DNA of 64,000 nucleotides from RGIG7450 sp045648785 (GTDB taxonomy: Bacteria > Bacillota > Clostridia > RUG12999). Made by a program: the position numbers and the translations under genes. Location of the stretch: positions 1 to 64,000 of the forward strand of contig JAZROP010000018.1 in the NCBI GenBank assembly GCA_045648785.1, read 5' to 3'. Shown piece after piece: positions 1 to 9,500 of this stretch. Each line of letters starts with the position of its first letter. The stretch's first letter is position 1. Under the pieces are notes generated by a model. It made no database searches, was not told the origin of the DNA, and saw only the letters and a program-made list of their open reading frames with translations.

Positions 1-760
1 CAAAGGAGTTCTGACCAAGTGTTGCAGAAACGGTTGAAAGGCCAACCTCCTGAAGTGCAAAGGGAAGCTGTCCTGAACGGATAAGACTTGCAATATTGCG
101 AGCTTCTGTTTCTGCTTCTTCTGTATTACCCATTGTAATAACTGCGTTACCGTCTGTAATTTCGCTCTGAACTGTAGGAGCAGCAACAACGGTTTCGTCA
201 AGGTTTATAGAAATAGGCTGTCCGATAAGTCTTCTTGTTGCATCAGCAAACTTTTTCGCACCCTCAGCGTTAAGCTCAAGGCTTACAAAGTGCTGATAAC
301 CTTCGTCGGTAGCCTGACCATACTGATATGTTGCGTTTTTAATGTCTGTACCTTCAACAACAACTGTTCCTTCCGGCTCTGTGAATGTAAGTTTTGCAAC
401 CTTACCAAGAAGCTGTGATGCTTCATTTGGGTCTTTAACATCGGGCAGCTCAACTCTGAATCTGCCGTTATTCATGTAAGTTACAACTGCTTCCGTATAA
501 CCCTGAGATGTTGCTCTCTGACGAAGAATCGCAATTGTTGTATCTACTTCGTCCGTAGAAATATCACTTAAATTTTCGTTTCCCTCAACTGCCTGATACT
601 CAACATATGAGCCTCCTGCAATATCAAGTCCCAGCTTAATGCTGTCTGTAATCGGCATCATTTTATAGGAGCCGATTGTCACGCCTGTGAAAGTTACCAC
701 AACAAGTGCTGCAATAACAATAAGCGCAAGCACAAGCTTTACAATACCTTTAGCTTTCAT
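1..760 (-). CDS. secD: protein translocase subunit SecD (partial, C-terminus off the window)
   Basis: SecD is part of the SecDF complex, which uses the proton motive force to help pull secreted proteins through SecYEG. The visible 253 codons start at an ATG preceded by a GGAGG-type ribosome site. They give one N-terminal membrane helix (about residues 8-28), the LGLDIAGGSY motif at residues 43-52 that is typical of SecD, and the first part of the large extracytoplasmic P1 region. The remainder lies left of the window. It sits 61 bp behind a TIGR04086 membrane protein and yajC, the usual clostridial Sec accessory order, so it is probably read from the yajC promoter. Confidence 0.95.
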   Translation of the reverse strand, partial: MKAKGIVKLVLALIVIAALVVVTFTGVTIGSYKMMPITDSIKLGLDIAGGSYVEYQAVEGNENLSDISTDEVDTTIAILRQRATSQGYTEAVVTYMNNGRFRVELPDVKDPNEASQLLGKVAKLTFTEPEGTVVVEGTDIKNATYQYGQATDEGYQHFVSLELNAEGAKKFADATRRLIGQPISINLDETVVAAPTVQSEITDGNAVITMGNTEEAETEARNIASLIRSGQLPFALQEVGLSTVSATLGQNSF

Positions 761-821
761 TAGCTTTTGCCTCCTTGCAAATTGTCTTAAGTTAAAATAT
801 TAATTTTCGGGAGTGGGCTCC

Positions 822-1262
822 TTACCTGACCGTATATCTCCCATATTTTCTGCGCGGTTTAGAGTTAAAGCCTGCAATCGCACCAAAAATTCCTATCATT
901 ATACCGGTAATCAGTAAAAACAGAAATTTCAGGCTGAACAGCGAAAGGCTTCCTGTGAGCAGTCCTACTATCAGCATAATCAGCGCAAGTCCTGCACCGA
1001 AAATCCCCCCCGAAAAAATCGCGGGCATAGAGCAAAATCTGCCCATGAAATAGGATACGGCAAGCTCAACCACAGCAAAAACAAAACAGGAAATAAACGG
1101 GAAGGTACTTTGCGACAACGGAGTTATTAAAAATATAAGCGCAACAAACGCAAATATTATAAATATCATTATAAAAGACAAAATCCAATAAGGTACAAAA
1201 AACGCTAAAAGTCCTTTGATTTTTTTACCGGAACCGTCTCTTTCTTTTCCTCTTCCCGACAT
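822..1262 (-). CDS. TIGR04086 family membrane protein
   Basis: A 146-residue membrane protein of unknown function. The N-terminus is basic and soluble (about residues 1-17). Four hydrophobic segments follow at roughly 20-46, 54-74, 82-105 and 110-130, and the tail is short and basic. The size, helix pattern and position between yajC and secD match the TIGR04086 family found in the same place in many Clostridia. By position it may act with the Sec accessory proteins, but that is inference. Its ribosome site (TAGGT) is weak, and the gene starts 8 bp after yajC ends, which suggests coupled translation. Confidence 0.75.
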   Translation of the reverse strand: MSGRGKERDGSGKKIKGLLAFFVPYWILSFIMIFIIFAFVALIFLITPLSQSTFPFISCFVFAVVELAVSYFMGRFCSMPAIFSGGIFGAGLALIMLIVGLLTGSLSLFSLKFLFLLITGIMIGIFGAIAGFNSKPRRKYGRYTVR

Positions 1263-1270
1263 AATTTTAC

Positions 1271-1555
1271 CTACTTATCTTCTACATATTTAAGTACATC
1301 TTTAATAGCCCACTTTTCAATTTCAATAACAGTCTTGTCCTGTTTTGAAGATTCAATGAAAAGCTTGTTATCTTTAATTCTTGTAACAGTGCCTCTGATG
1401 CCGCCGATTGTAAGAATATCGTCGCCAACCTGAATTGCATTAATCATATCCCTTGTCTGTTTTTCCTTTTTCTTCTGAGGTCTGATAAGGAAAAAGTAAA
1501 ACACAACGAATATAACCACGAGATAAACAACTGTTGTAATTGTATTCGGATCCAT
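1271..1555 (-). CDS. yajC: preprotein translocase subunit YajC
   Basis: YajC is a small single-span membrane protein that associates with SecDF. The 94-residue product has one N-terminal helix (about residues 8-25), the characteristic FFLIRPQKKKEK segment just after it, and a cytoplasmic domain with a GDDILTIGGIRGTV stretch typical of the family. I start it at the ATG at 1555 because GGGAGGT lies directly upstream. An in-frame upstream start at 1597 would place coding sequence over the promoter -10 at 1589-1594 and has no ribosome site. First gene of the yajC-TIGR04086-secD unit. Confidence 0.93.
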   Translation of the reverse strand: MDPNTITTVVYLVVIFVVFYFFLIRPQKKKEKQTRDMINAIQVGDDILTIGGIRGTVTRIKDNKLFIESSKQDKTVIEIEKWAIKDVLKYVEDK

Positions 1556-1588
1556 AAAACTTACCTCCCATTTTTCATTAATATTAAT

Positions 1589-1617
1589 ATTATACAATTT
1601 TTACACTAAATAATCAA
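1589..1617 (-). promoter_or_regulatory. sigma-A promoter of yajC-TIGR04086-secD
   Basis: Read on the minus strand: TTGATT (1612-1617), a 17-bp spacer and TATAAT (1589-1594). The predicted start leaves a leader of about 25-30 nt before the yajC ATG. Confidence 0.7.
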
Positions 1618-1643
1618 GTCTTTTTTTTATTTGAAATAAAACT

Positions 1644-2477
1644 TTAACATTTTTTCCCTTTAATGCTGTCAAAGTACCCGTTTATTTCTGCTCCTAGGAT
1701 AAATATCACCCCTACAAAATATATCCATACAAGTGCCACAAACACCGTACCGATATATCCATATATAGAGGATGAACCCGCCGCAAAACCGACATACCAC
1801 CCAAATCCAGCCGAAAGCACCATAAAACAAACAAGCGAAAAAACAGTGCCCGGCACAACTTCGGCAAATGTCGTCTTTTTATTTGGCAAAAGTTTGTAAA
1901 TAAGCGCAAATACCATGAGCATAACAAATATCACAAACGCCCATTTTAAGAATAGCACTGCACCAACCATGTCTGAAAGTCCTAAAATCCCCAGCAAAAA
2001 GTTAACAGGTTTTTTACTGAACACTATAAACATTGCCGCTGCAGCAAGCATAAGTGCTATGCATATAACCGCAACTGCCGAAACAAGAACGCTTTTAATA
2101 AATGATCTTTCGGTTCGGGTTCCATATGATTTTGCAACCGCCTGCTCCATTGATCGGATAACCCTTGACGCAAGATAAATTGTGGATATGATACCGATTG
2201 ATAAAACTCCCAAGGAATTTTGATCAGAAATATAATCCATATACGAAGTCAGAAAGGTCACAATTTCTTTTGGAAATACCGGATTTAAAACTGCCGCTAT
2301 ATCCAGCGCAGACAGGTGCATTTTGTGAAGCAGATAGTTTATAAACACTATGAACGGAAAAAGTGACAAAAACCCGAAATATGCTATCTGCCCTGCCGTC
2401 TGGGCAACATCATGCTTTCCGTAGCGTTCAATAATTGCCTTTACGAATGTCTTTATCTTATAAAAAATAACACTCAC
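1644..2477 (-). CDS. YihY/BrkB family inner-membrane protein
   Basis: A 277-residue polytopic membrane protein of the YihY/BrkB family. These were once called RNase BN in error; their real role is unsettled. Visible features are the GQIAYFGFLSLFPFIVF segment near residue 27, hydrophobic segments near 95-110, 128-150, 175-193, 207-228 and 238-262, and the late IYGYIGTVFVALVWIYF motif typical of the family. It begins with GTG, 1 bp after the stop of the GTPase-nuclease gene. The Shine-Dalgarno overlaps that stop and is poorly spaced, so the exact start is uncertain. It is almost certainly translated from the same message. Confidence 0.85.
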   Translation of the reverse strand: MSVIFYKIKTFVKAIIERYGKHDVAQTAGQIAYFGFLSLFPFIVFINYLLHKMHLSALDIAAVLNPVFPKEIVTFLTSYMDYISDQNSLGVLSIGIISTIYLASRVIRSMEQAVAKSYGTRTERSFIKSVLVSAVAVICIALMLAAAAMFIVFSKKPVNFLLGILGLSDMVGAVLFLKWAFVIFVMLMVFALIYKLLPNKKTTFAEVVPGTVFSLVCFMVLSAGFGWYVGFAAGSSSIYGYIGTVFVALVWIYFVGVIFILGAEINGYFDSIKGKKC

Positions 2478-2478
2478 C

Positions 2479-5079
2479 TCACCAATCTATTTTTGGGTTG
2501 TTTCTCTTGTTTTTCTCATTTATCTCCCAAACCCTTCTGGCTATTTCCTCCTCTGCCGCATCAAGGTCGGTGAGAAACTGCCGTGCGGGTATCCTGAGTG
2601 CACCACCGCCAAGAATTATAATCTGCTCCAGATTATCAGAAGTGGCAACCTGTACTCTGTTGTTCTTTGAAAGCTCATGGCTGGTTTTCTCTATATATGC
2701 ATCAGCCGTTTCAGCTTCTTTGGTATAAACAATACTTATTCCGCCCGTTTTTTCAATCTCCCGGTGTTTTCCACTTACACGGTATGCATCAAAAACTAAG
2801 ATTATTTCACAGTCACGCACCGCTTTATAGCTGCACATTTTTGAAACGAGCTTGTTTCTTGCAATATCAAGACTTTCATCGGCGTGTTTTTTCAGTTCAT
2901 CGCTTGCAAAAATTATGTTATAACCATCAACAAGCAAATATGTTTTGTCATAGATTTTGGCTTTTGGCAACGATTTGGGTGTTATCGCAGAGGTTTTTTC
3001 CGTTTTCATTTTCCGTGGCAGCTTATGCTCAATTTTCCCGTAGGTATGCTCATAAATCCTTATGAGCTCTTCCTCACTAACCCACTCTTCCTTGCGTTTA
3101 GGTGCAGGAAGCGGAGCTGCAATCTCATCTGCCGGTTTATCCTTCTGATAGGGCAGATGCATAAAGTTTTCAACCTCATTCCATTTCACAAGAAAGCCCG
3201 CCCCATGGTCACAGAAAACTGAATCTGCCGTGTTTTTAACATCTGCCTCGGGTTCATAGCCTATTTCCTTAATCACCCTGTCAGAGTCCATACACGGCTC
3301 ATATCCGCTAAGACGGCAGGAAAGATGCCCAAGTCCTTTGGTATATGCTGTAACATCCTTTTGATATTCCCGCATTTTTGATACAGGAGCTCTTCCCGTA
3401 ACAACCGAATTATCGCCATCCGAATGGGGCATTGAAATTTTGCCGCCCATTTTTTCAACATCTGTCATTGCTCTTCCCAGATATGTGGTAGGCAACTCTA
3501 ATGTAAAGCTGTACCATGGTTCAAGCAAAACATTTTCTGCACGCATCAGACCGTGACGCACCGCCCTGTATGTCGCCTGACGAAAGTCGCCACCCTCGGT
3601 GTGCTTTATATGAGCCTTGCCCGAAACAAGTGTAAACTTTACATCTGTAAGCTCCGAGCCTGTCAGTACCCCGACATGCTTTCTTTCTCCAAGATGTGTA
3701 AGTATCAGCCTTTGCCAGTTTTTCGCAAGCTCATCCTCACTGCAGGTTGAAGCTATTTTAACTCCCGAGCCTCTTTCGCCCGGCTCTATCATAACATGAA
3801 CCTCCGAATAATGCCTCAGCGGCTCAAAATGACCCACTCCCTCAACGGGTGCTGCTACAGTTTCTTTATATAGAATTGACCCCTGAACAAAATCTGCGTC
3901 AAGGTCAAATCTCTCTTTAATTATTCTTTTTAAAATCTCACACTGAATTTCGCCCATGAGTTTCAGATGAATTTCCGAAAGTTGTTCATTCCAAATTACA
4001 CTTAGTTGCGGCTCTTCCTCCTCAAATTTTTTAAGTTTTGAAAGCGCAACGGCACTGTCTGTTCCATCATTTATTTGCAATTTATATAAAAAAACAGGTT
4101 CAAGTGCAAATTCCTCGGTGTTGTTTTCGGCGCCCAACCCTTGCCCCGCAAAGGTTTGAGAAAGACCGGTAACTGCACAAACCGTTCCCTGCTCCGCTAA
4201 CTCTGCAGTTTTAAACCTCTCTCCCGAATATATTCTGATTTGATTTACTTTTTCATTCCACTCATTACCATTTTTATCAGTGCCGCTTATAAGCTCTCTT
4301 ACCTTAAGAGTACCCCCACAGATTTTCATATGAGTTAGTCTATTACCCTGCTCATCCTGAGTAATTTTATATACTTTTGCACCAAACTCATCTCTTTTTT
4401 CTGCCGGCAACGTAAATTCATCAAACAGCTTTAAAAACTCGTCAACTCCCTCCTGTTTTAACGCTGAGCCAAAAAAACAGGGGAATATTTTTCTTCTTTT
4501 TATCAGTCTTAATATTCTATCCTTGCCAACTTCTCCACTTTCAAGAAATTCTTGCATCGCTTTTTCATCCGACAGAGCAACGCTTTCGTAAAAGCTTTCG
4601 CTGCCGAAAGATGCAAAATCAATACAGTTATCATCAAGCTTTGCTTTGAGATTATGCAAAAGAGCGTTCGCACTGTAGCTTGAAATATCCATTTTGTTTA
4701 CAAATATAAACACCGGAATATTTTTGTTTTTGAGAATATACCACAGCGTTTCGGTGTGGCTCTGCACTCCCTCGCTTCCACTTACAACCAAAACCGCATA
4801 ATCAAGCACCGAGAGAGTTCTCTCGGTTTCTGCCGAGAAATCCACATGACCAGGAGTGTCCAGCAGGGTAATCTCGCTTGAGGCAGTCTTTAAAACTGCT
4901 TGTTTTGCGAAAATGGTAATTCCCCGTTCCCGTTCTATTATGTTTGTATCAAGAAAAGTATCCCCGTGGTCAACTCTGCCTCTTTTTCTTATCTCACCCG
5001 CTGAGTATAAAAGCCCCTCGGATAAGGTGGTTTTACCTGAGTCAACATGAGCGAGGATTCCCGTCACAAGTTTCTTCAT
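2479..5079 (-). CDS. Tet(M)-like ribosomal GTPase fused to a C-terminal NYN (Rae1/YacP-type) nuclease domain
   Basis: An 866-residue two-part protein. Residues 1 to about 650 form an EF-G/Tet(M)-class translational GTPase: G1 AHVDSGKT (10-17), G3 DTPGHVDF (74-81, catalytic His78 kept) and G4 NKMD (128-131), followed by EF-G domains II-V. After a proline- and lysine-rich linker, residues 714-866 form a NYN/PIN-like domain starting YLLVDGYN. Acidic residues at D718, D764, D793 and D815 sit in the expected order for a metal-dependent RNase. The nearest known stand-alone form is Rae1 (YacP) of Bacillus, which cleaves mRNA in the ribosomal A site. Tet(M) proteins also act near the A site. A chromosomal housekeeping or stress role therefore seems likelier than drug resistance, though resistance is not excluded. 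It has its own promoter (5109-5137). Confidence 0.88.
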   Translation of the reverse strand: MKKLVTGILAHVDSGKTTLSEGLLYSAGEIRKRGRVDHGDTFLDTNIIERERGITIFAKQAVLKTASSEITLLDTPGHVDFSAETERTLSVLDYAVLVVSGSEGVQSHTETLWYILKNKNIPVFIFVNKMDISSYSANALLHNLKAKLDDNCIDFASFGSESFYESVALSDEKAMQEFLESGEVGKDRILRLIKRRKIFPCFFGSALKQEGVDEFLKLFDEFTLPAEKRDEFGAKVYKITQDEQGNRLTHMKICGGTLKVRELISGTDKNGNEWNEKVNQIRIYSGERFKTAELAEQGTVCAVTGLSQTFAGQGLGAENNTEEFALEPVFLYKLQINDGTDSAVALSKLKKFEEEEPQLSVIWNEQLSEIHLKLMGEIQCEILKRIIKERFDLDADFVQGSILYKETVAAPVEGVGHFEPLRHYSEVHVMIEPGERGSGVKIASTCSEDELAKNWQRLILTHLGERKHVGVLTGSELTDVKFTLVSGKAHIKHTEGGDFRQATYRAVRHGLMRAENVLLEPWYSFTLELPTTYLGRAMTDVEKMGGKISMPHSDGDNSVVTGRAPVSKMREYQKDVTAYTKGLGHLSCRLSGYEPCMDSDRVIKEIGYEPEADVKNTADSVFCDHGAGFLVKWNEVENFMHLPYQKDKPADEIAAPLPAPKRKEEWVSEEELIRIYEHTYGKIEHKLPRKMKTEKTSAITPKSLPKAKIYDKTYLLVDGYNIIFASDELKKHADESLDIARNKLVSKMCSYKAVRDCEIILVFDAYRVSGKHREIEKTGGISIVYTKEAETADAYIEKTSHELSKNNRVQVATSDNLEQIIILGGGALRIPARQFLTDLDAAEEEIARRVWEINEKNKRNNPKIDW

Positions 5080-5108
5080 ATTGTCACCTTAGTTTATTCA
5101 TTAATTTT

Positions 5109-5137
5109 ATTGTATCATAAAAAATATACTTTGTAAA
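5109..5137 (-). promoter_or_regulatory. sigma-A promoter of the GTPase-NYN gene
   Basis: Read on the minus strand: TTTACA (5132-5137), a 17-bp spacer and TACAAT (5109-5114). It lies about 30 bp before the start codon, which has an AAGGTGA ribosome site. It is back to back with the plus-strand promoter at 5153-5181. Confidence 0.7.
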
Positions 5138-5151
5138 ATATTATTTCTATT

Positions 5152-5181
5152 GTTGAAAAATTCAACATTATATGTTATACT
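5152..5181 (+). promoter_or_regulatory. sigma-A promoter overlapped by a perfect palindrome
   Basis: TTGAAA (5153-5158), a 17-bp spacer and TATACT (5176-5181) form a near-consensus plus-strand promoter. GTTGAA-AAA-TTCAAC (5152-5166) is a perfect 6+6 inverted repeat covering the -35, as expected of an operator. The first open frame downstream is the decayed gene at 5224; whiA follows, so this may now drive whiA and dnaE. Confidence 0.6.
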
Positions 5182-5223
5182 AACTATATATAAATAAAAA
5201 AGCAAATAAACGGTCAAAGTTAT

Positions 5224-5634
5224 ATGGCGTTACATATTTTAGATGGGGCAAACCGTTGCCTTGAATGTAAAAACCCTGCATGTCACAAAGGGTATCCCAT
5301 AACCGCATTGACGATACCATCGGTATAGATGATTTATTCCGTGATGGCTATAAGGCTATCTTGAAGGGGTAAACTTCAATTATAATTTAAAACCCGTTGA
5401 CATTCTTGATAATGGAGTGATTTTTCGCAAAGTTACCGAGAACACAGACGGAAGTCTGACTGAAGTTGACAGCAGTGACGCTTTTTATCCGTCCGATTCT
5501 GTTATTATTGCTATCAGTCAGGGGCTCTCAATATTATTGTATCCACAACAACGGTAGTTGAGGCTGTTGCCCACAGTAAAATCGTATCTGAAACCATGCA
5601 CAACTATATTCAGGGATTCGAAGAAAACAAATAA
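5224..5634 (+). pseudogene. decayed GltA/GltD-type FAD-dependent oxidoreductase (glutamate synthase small-subunit family)
   Basis: Remnant of an NADPH-dependent glutamate synthase-like flavoprotein (sulfide dehydrogenase alpha-type). It begins MALHILDGANRCLECKNPAC, the N-terminal cysteine cluster of this family, with the usual GCP changed to GYP. Short conserved pieces follow in different frames: a GIDDLFRDGYKAIL block, then VDILDNGVIFRKVTENTDGS with YPSDSVIIAISQG, and finally TTVVEAVAHSKIVSETM to the C-terminus, ending in a stop at 5632. About 137 codons remain of an enzyme that normally has over 450, so there have been large internal deletions plus frameshifts. A good promoter is still present upstream. 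Confidence 0.8.
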
Positions 5635-5673
5635 AGTATCAGTTTGTTTATTTCATCGAAAGGAGGAATAATT

Positions 5674-6567
5674 ATGTCATTCGCATCAGATGTAAAAAAA
5701 GAGCTTATTGATTTGCCTACAGAAAAGGATTGCTGTGCAAACTCGTTGCTTTCCGGTATGTTGTGTTTTGGTGGCAAATTTTCCTCCAACGACTATTATA
5801 CTTTAAACAGTGAAAGCTACCGGCTTCTTGATTTTTTAAGCATTCTATGTGCAGAAAAATTTCTTATATGCCCCACACTTGTAAAAAGAAGCGGCAGCTA
5901 TTCGCTTATTTTACCCGAGGCAACTATGCTGCTGCAGGAGCTTGGCATATTAACCCCTGGACAGGTAAAATTTTCTTTTCCCAAAATGCCTGAGGACTGC
6001 TGTAAGCGAGCTTTTATCAAAGGAGCTTTTTTAAGCAGCGGTACCATTTCCTCCCCAGAAAAACAATATCATCTTGAATTTTCAACCCATCATTTTGGCA
6101 TATCAGAACCACTTCGTGAACTTTTAAAGGAATTTGACATTCCTTCAAAAACGCTCAGGCGAAAATCCCGGTATGTCACATATTTCAAAGACAATGATGT
6201 GATATGTGACATTCTTGCTCTCATGGGGGCGGGCAGGGCTGCACTCACATTAAGTGAAACAAACATCACAAAAAGCATTGCAAACCGCGACAACCGGCTG
6301 ATTAACTCAGAAAATGCAAACTATGATAAAACCATAACTGCATCGGTTAAACAAATTATTGCCATAAATACAATAGATAATCACTTAGGGCTTGAAAAAC
6401 TTCCCCCTCAGCTTAAAGAGCTTGCACAGCTTAGACTTAATAATCGTGATTTGCCGCTAAGCGAGCTTGCAGAAAGACTTGAAATAAGCAAATCGGGTGT
6501 TAATCACAGAATGAGAAAAATAATAGAAATTGCTGATAGCCTGACAGGAGAAAACGAAAATGAGTAA
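5674..6567 (+). CDS. whiA: DNA-binding protein WhiA
   Basis: WhiA combines a LAGLIDADG homing-endonuclease-like fold that has lost nuclease function with a C-terminal helix-turn-helix. It is linked to sporulation in actinobacteria and to cell division and chromosome segregation in Bacillota. The 297-residue product starts MSFASDVKKEL after a strong AAAGGAGGA site; an upstream in-frame ATG at 5644 lacks one. The degenerate LAGLIDADG-like helix is around AFIKGAFLSSGTIS, and the helix-turn-helix is near residues 262-285 (LPLSELAERLEISKSGVNHR). The last 8 bp overlap dnaE. The more common neighbours rapZ and yvcK are absent. Confidence 0.95.
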   Translation: MSFASDVKKELIDLPTEKDCCANSLLSGMLCFGGKFSSNDYYTLNSESYRLLDFLSILCAEKFLICPTLVKRSGSYSLILPEATMLLQELGILTPGQVKFSFPKMPEDCCKRAFIKGAFLSSGTISSPEKQYHLEFSTHHFGISEPLRELLKEFDIPSKTLRRKSRYVTYFKDNDVICDILALMGAGRAALTLSETNITKSIANRDNRLINSENANYDKTITASVKQIIAINTIDNHLGLEKLPPQLKELAQLRLNNRDLPLSELAERLEISKSGVNHRMRKIIEIADSLTGENENE

Positions 6568-9500
6568 TTTTGTTCATCTTCATACGCATACAGAATTCAG
6601 CCTGCTTGACGGGGCATGCCGCATTAAAAAGCTTGTCTCACGCGTTAAAGAGCTGGGCATGAACGCTATTGCCATTACCGACCACGGAAACATGTATGGC
6701 GTGATAGATTTTTATAAAGAGGCGAAAAAACAGGGCATAAAACCTATTTTAGGCTGTGAAGTTTACACAGCACCCCGTAGCCGGTTTGAAATGGAGGGCA
6801 GGCAGGATGCCGAGCCCGGTCATCTTGTGCTTTTAGCTGAAAATGATACCGGTTGGCACAACATAATAAAGATTGTTTCCGCAGGGTTTACCGAAGGGTT
6901 TTATTACAAACCCCGTGTTGACCTTGAACTTCTGCGCGAGCATAGCGAGGGCATAATTGCGCTTTCCGCCTGTCTTGCCGGCGATATTGCAAGAAGTCTT
7001 ATGGAGCAAAACATTGAAAAAGCTGAAAAATATATTGAAAACTACACAGAAATCTTTGGCAAAGATAACTTTTTCATAGAACTTCAGGACCATGGAATTC
7101 CCGAACAAAAACAGGTGAACTCCCACCTCATTTCCCTTGCCGAAAAACATGGCCTGGGTCTTGTAGTTACAAACGATATACATTATGTAAATAGGTCGGA
7201 TGCCAAATTTCATGACATTCTGCTTTGCATCCAGACAAACCGAAAAGTTACAGATGAAAACCGCATGAAGTTTTATTCGGACGAATTTTATGTAAAATCG
7301 CCCGAGGAAATGGCAAAGATTTTCCCTGCAATTCAGGAGGCAACAGAAAATACTGTTAAAATTGCAGACAGGTGCAATGTAGAAATAGAATTTGGTAATT
7401 TTCATCTGCCAAAGTTTGAAATTCCTGATGGCTCTGACAGCTTCAGTTATTTGAAAAAACAGTGTGAACAGGGACTTAAAGAGCGTTACCCCGATAGTTG
7501 GCAGTCTCTTTCGGACAGGCTTGATTACGAGCTTACAACCATCAACAACATGGGCTATGTTGACTATTTTCTTATCGTATGGGATTTTATCCGTTTTGCA
7601 AAAGAGCGTGGTATCATGGTGGGCCCGGGCAGAGGCTCTGCCGCAGGAAGCCTTGTTTCTTATGTTCTTAAAATAACAGATGTAGATCCGGTAAAATATT
7701 CACTGATTTTCGAGCGTTTTTTAAATCCAGAACGAATCAGTATGCCCGATATTGATATTGACTTCTGCATCGAACGCCGTCAGGAGGTTATAAACTATGT
7801 TATTGAAAAATACGGCGAGAAAAGTGTTTCGCAGATTATAACCTTTGGTACCATGGGTGCAAAGCAGGCTATCCGTGACTGTGCGCGTGCTCTTGATATT
7901 CCCTATGCTGATGCAGACAAAATCGCCAAATTAATTCCCAACGAGCTTAAGATGACTATTGATAAAGCCCTTGAAACAAGTGAGCTTAAAAGCCTCTATG
8001 CTGAGGACGAAATGGTTCGCAAGGTCATAGATGCCGCAAAAGAAGTTGAGGGCATGGTGCGCCACAGCTCCGTTCATGCAGCAGGAGTTGTAATCTGCGC
8101 TGGCGATGTTACAAATTATATTCCTCTTTCCAAAAACGGCGATGCCGTTACAACTCAGTTTGTAAAGGATACTGTTGAGGAAATGGGCCTCTTAAAAATG
8201 GACTTTTTAGGTCTTCGAAACCTCACCATTATCCGCGACGCCCTGGCTATGATAAAACAGGATACCGGTGAGGAAATAGACCTTGCTCATATAGACTATA
8301 ATATTCCCGAAATTTATTACATGCTTTCCGCCGGTAATACTGACGGGGTATTCCAGCTTGAGTCCCGTGGTATGCGAAGCTTTATACGCGAGCTGAAACC
8401 GAAAAATCTTGAGGATATTATAGCGGGAATTTCTCTGTTCCGCCCCGGTCCGATGGACCAGATTCCCACTTACATAAAAAACAAAAACAATCCCGACGGT
8501 GTCACCTATAAGCACCCGCTTTTAAAGCCTATTTTAGAAGTAACCTACGGCTGTATGGTTTATCAGGAGCAGGTTATGGAAATCTGCCGTAACCTTGGCG
8601 GATATTCTTTCGGACGTGCCGACCTTGTCCGTCGTGCAATGAGCAAGAAAAAATTTGATGTGATGGAGCAGGAAGCAAAAAATTTCGTCTATGGAATAAC
8701 CGACGAAAATGGTAATGTTACCCTTTCGGGTGCCATCAGAAACGGCGTTCCCGAAGACGTCGCCATTTCCATATTTGACGAAATGATAGAATTTGCAAAT
8801 TATGGCTTTAACAAATCTCACGCTGCCTGCTACGCCTTTGTAGCGTACTGGACAGCATACCTGAAATATAAATACCCCGTTCATTTTATGGCGGCTCTAC
8901 TCTCCAGTGTGCTTTCCGATTCAGCAAAAATTTATCAGTATATCACCGATTGCGAACGCATGGGCATTAAAGTACTGCCACCTGATATAAACTCAAGCTT
9001 TGACGGTTTTTCGCCTGTTGGCGGTAATATTCGTTTTGGTCTTGGCGCAGTTAAAAATGTCGGTCACAATGTGGTTGCACAGGTTGTGGAAGAACGCAAA
9101 TCTTCACCTTTTACTGATTTTACCGATTTTGCTGAGCGCATGCAGGGCAAAGACATGAATAAACGAACAGTTGAAAGCCTCATCCGATCAGGTGCTTTTG
9201 ACACTCTGCCCCACTCCCGCGCCCAGCTTCTTGAAGCGTATGAACGCATCCTTGACAGGCTGACAAACGAGAAAAAAGGCAACGCTGCAGGGCAGCTTTC
9301 ACTGTTTGGTGATGTATTAAATGAGAAACCAAACGATTTTAAAGATATTCCTGAACTTTCTCTGCAGGAAATACTTTCTATGGAAAAGGAAATGCTCGGA
9401 CTTTATGTATCCGGTCATCCTCTTGAGAGCTACGCAGAGATTTTAAACAAAATTCCGCATGTTTCGTGCGGTGACATCGCTCTTGCCCAGGCAGAGGACC

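Noticed and set aside
2479..5079. Tetracycline resistance determinant tet(M)
   Set aside because: It lacks the tet(M) leader peptide and any mobile context, carries a nuclease domain and is embedded with a YihY gene. It may bind ribosomes, but resistance is not supported by the sequence.
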